A stretch of DNA of 18,115 bases. Origin: JAWOJB01 sp046484325 (GTDB taxonomy: Bacteria; Actinomycetota; Acidimicrobiia; Spongiisociales; ZC4RG35). A program made the translations under genes and the position numbers. The DNA is taken from the NCBI GenBank assembly GCA_046484325.1, contig JAWOJB010000094.1:1-18115 (forward strand), read 5' to 3'. The notes below the pieces were generated by a model, which was not told the origin of the DNA, searched no databases, and was given only the letters and a program-made list of their open reading frames with translations. Shown in pieces: positions 17,474-18,115 of this stretch. Each line of letters opens with the position of its first letter. Within the stretch, counting starts at the first letter, position 1.

Positions 17474-17554
17474 CTTCAGAGACAAACCGTCCGGTCACCA
17501 AGACGATGCCTCCGGGATTAAGATGAAGTCTCCGGGCTGAAGACGAACCCTCCG
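17471..17554 (-). repeat. Right repeat array: four ~20-bp units, minus orientation
   Basis: Read on the minus strand, units start at 17554, 17534, 17514 and 17493. They begin CGGAGGGTTCGTCT, CGGAGACTTCATCT, CGGAGGCATCGTCT and CGGACGGTTTGTCT, followed by 6-9 variable bases. The spacing is 20, 20 and 21 bp, close to two helical turns, so a bound protein would sit on one face of the DNA. Confidence 0.75.
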
Positions 17555-17565
17555 ATCGCGCGGCT

Positions 17566-17590
17566 CTGGGTGGTGACCTCACCACCCCAG
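17566..17590. promoter_or_regulatory. Palindrome, likely operator upstream of XRE gene
   Basis: GGTGGTGA-CC-TCACCACC (17569-17586) is a perfect 8+8 dyad with a 2-bp centre. The flanks extend it (CTGGG/CCCCAG) with one bulge. It lies 29 bp upstream of the ATG of the helix-turn-helix gene at 17616, so autoregulation is plausible. No T-run follows, which argues against a terminator. Confidence 0.5.
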
Positions 17591-17615
17591 GGGCCAGGAC
17601 GACCAGAATCGGCCC

Positions 17616-17924
17616 ATGCTCGCAGCTACGACCGCCACCGCCGACCCCTCCACCAGGGGTCAGCTCGAACAAGCCACAGCCGCCCGGCTCCGCCACCCCC
17701 GTCTCAGCCAGGGTCTCGGCCTCCACCGCGCCGCCCACCTCACCGGGATCACCGCCGGCTACCTCAGCCACCTCGAACGGGGACTCCGACGGCCCTCCCA
17801 CCGGGTCGCCGACCAGCTCGCCACGGCGCTCCACCTCGACCCGGACCTCGCCCACGCCCTCCACGCCGAAGCCCGCCCAGACCCCGAGGGACCCCCGGTA
17901 CGCCACCCCGCCCGGCACCCCTAG
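17616..17924 (+). CDS. XRE-family helix-turn-helix transcriptional regulator
   Basis: This small regulator of 102 residues has an XRE/Cro-type helix-turn-helix: RLSQGLGLHRAAHLTGITAG, then YLSHLERGLRRPS and VADQLATALHLDPDLAHAL. The usual five-helix pattern is present, with a recognition helix around ITAGYLSHLERG. The first ~25 residues (ATTATADPSTRGQ) are a low-complexity lead-in. The sequence is extremely C-rich, unlike the housekeeping genes upstream. It lies just downstream of the repeat arrays and a palindrome. A role in control of plasmid-like or mobile-element functions is inferred from context. The ribosome binding site is weak (AGGA about 15 nt upstream). Confidence 0.7.
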   Translation: MLAATTATADPSTRGQLEQATAARLRHPRLSQGLGLHRAAHLTGITAGYLSHLERGLRRPSHRVADQLATALHLDPDLAHALHAEARPDPEGPPVRHPARHP

Positions 17925-17998
17925 CCATCCGAGGAGAGCCGCCACACCCCGGGACCACGAGCACCCGCTGCCGCCCACCAGGTGGGCAACCGGTCCTC

Positions 17999-18115
17999 AT
18001 GGGCAACCCCGGACCCGCCGCCTCCGGCGGCGAACCCACCACCCGCACCCCCGCCCACCACCCCAGAGGGACTGCGCGACTCGACCACGACGCTTCCGAT
18101 GAGCTGCTCGACGCC
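17999..18115 (+). CDS. Possible start of a further gene (partial)
   Basis: An ATG at 17999 opens 39 codons to the window end (MGNPGPAASGGEPTTRTPAH and onwards, finishing DASDELLDA). The first part is low-complexity Pro/Thr/Gly; the end looks more protein-like. No Shine-Dalgarno sequence is visible. A GTGGGCAAC/ATGGGCAAC pair at 17982 and 17999 is a short local repeat. Too little sequence is present for assignment. Confidence 0.3.
   Translation, partial: MGNPGPAASGGEPTTRTPAHHPRGTARLDHDASDELLDA

Noticed and set aside
17398..17554. CRISPR array
   Set aside because: Units are adjacent with no unique spacers, vary in sequence and occur in both orientations; no cas genes are visible.
17463..17978. 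Minus-strand 171-codon ORF opposite the XRE gene
   Set aside because: It is a Gly/Val/Glu-rich shadow of the C-rich XRE gene and runs through the repeat array; no start signal is seen.

Overview
The window is high-GC DNA with tight, often 4-bp-overlapping genes, GTG starts and strong G/C preference at third codon positions. This suggests an actinobacterium, possibly Acidimicrobiia-like, but the taxonomic call is an inference from style and gene content because there is no rRNA or other marker here.

Layout: (1) 1-314, minus: the start of a small membrane protein that leaves the window. (2) 522-5233, plus: a compact five-gene operon of 6-phosphogluconate dehydrogenase (gnd), glucose-6-phosphate dehydrogenase (zwf), a histidine phosphatase, an AhpD/carboxymuconolactone-decarboxylase-like protein and NAD(P)H-hydrate epimerase (nnrE). 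(3) 13097-5254, minus: a six-gene run of a small membrane protein, an FAD/NAD disulfide oxidoreductase, a DUF547 protein, a truncated Rieske protein, a glycogen-debranching-type glucosidase and a large GH63/MGH1-like glycosidase. (4) 13244-15617, plus: a TlpA-like membrane-anchored thioredoxin and a CcdA-like membrane protein, then a frameshifted AhpD-like gene and a DUF427 protein. (5) 15618-18115: accessory-looking DNA with a 3' fragment of a tRNA-Asn, two helix-turn-helix proteins, an unrecognised 260-aa protein, and a striking set of convergent ~20-bp repeats.

The main discovery is at 3501-4502. What first looks like two ORFs split by a TGA at 4146-4148 reads as one 333-residue protein. 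The TGA replaces the second cysteine of the AhpD-family CxxC motif (C-F-Y-UGA-V-L-A-H). A hairpin directly downstream has GG in its apical loop, as in bacterial SECIS elements. The sequence after the TGA ends in a 4-bp overlap with nnrE, exactly like its operon neighbours. A relative in the same window (14634-15267) has Cys at the equivalent place (C-E-Y-C). I therefore annotate a selenocysteine-containing AhpD-like protein.

How the genes may work together: zwf and gnd make reduced nicotinamide cofactors, nnrE repairs hydrated NAD(P)H, and the selenoprotein would use thiol/selenol chemistry, giving a redox-supply-and-defence operon. No 6-phosphogluconolactonase gene lies in the operon. The minus-strand cluster adds alpha-glucan/oligosaccharide breakdown, which would feed glucose into the same pathway. 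The TlpA/CcdA pair handles thiol redox outside the membrane. The right end looks like part of a mobile or plasmid-derived element.
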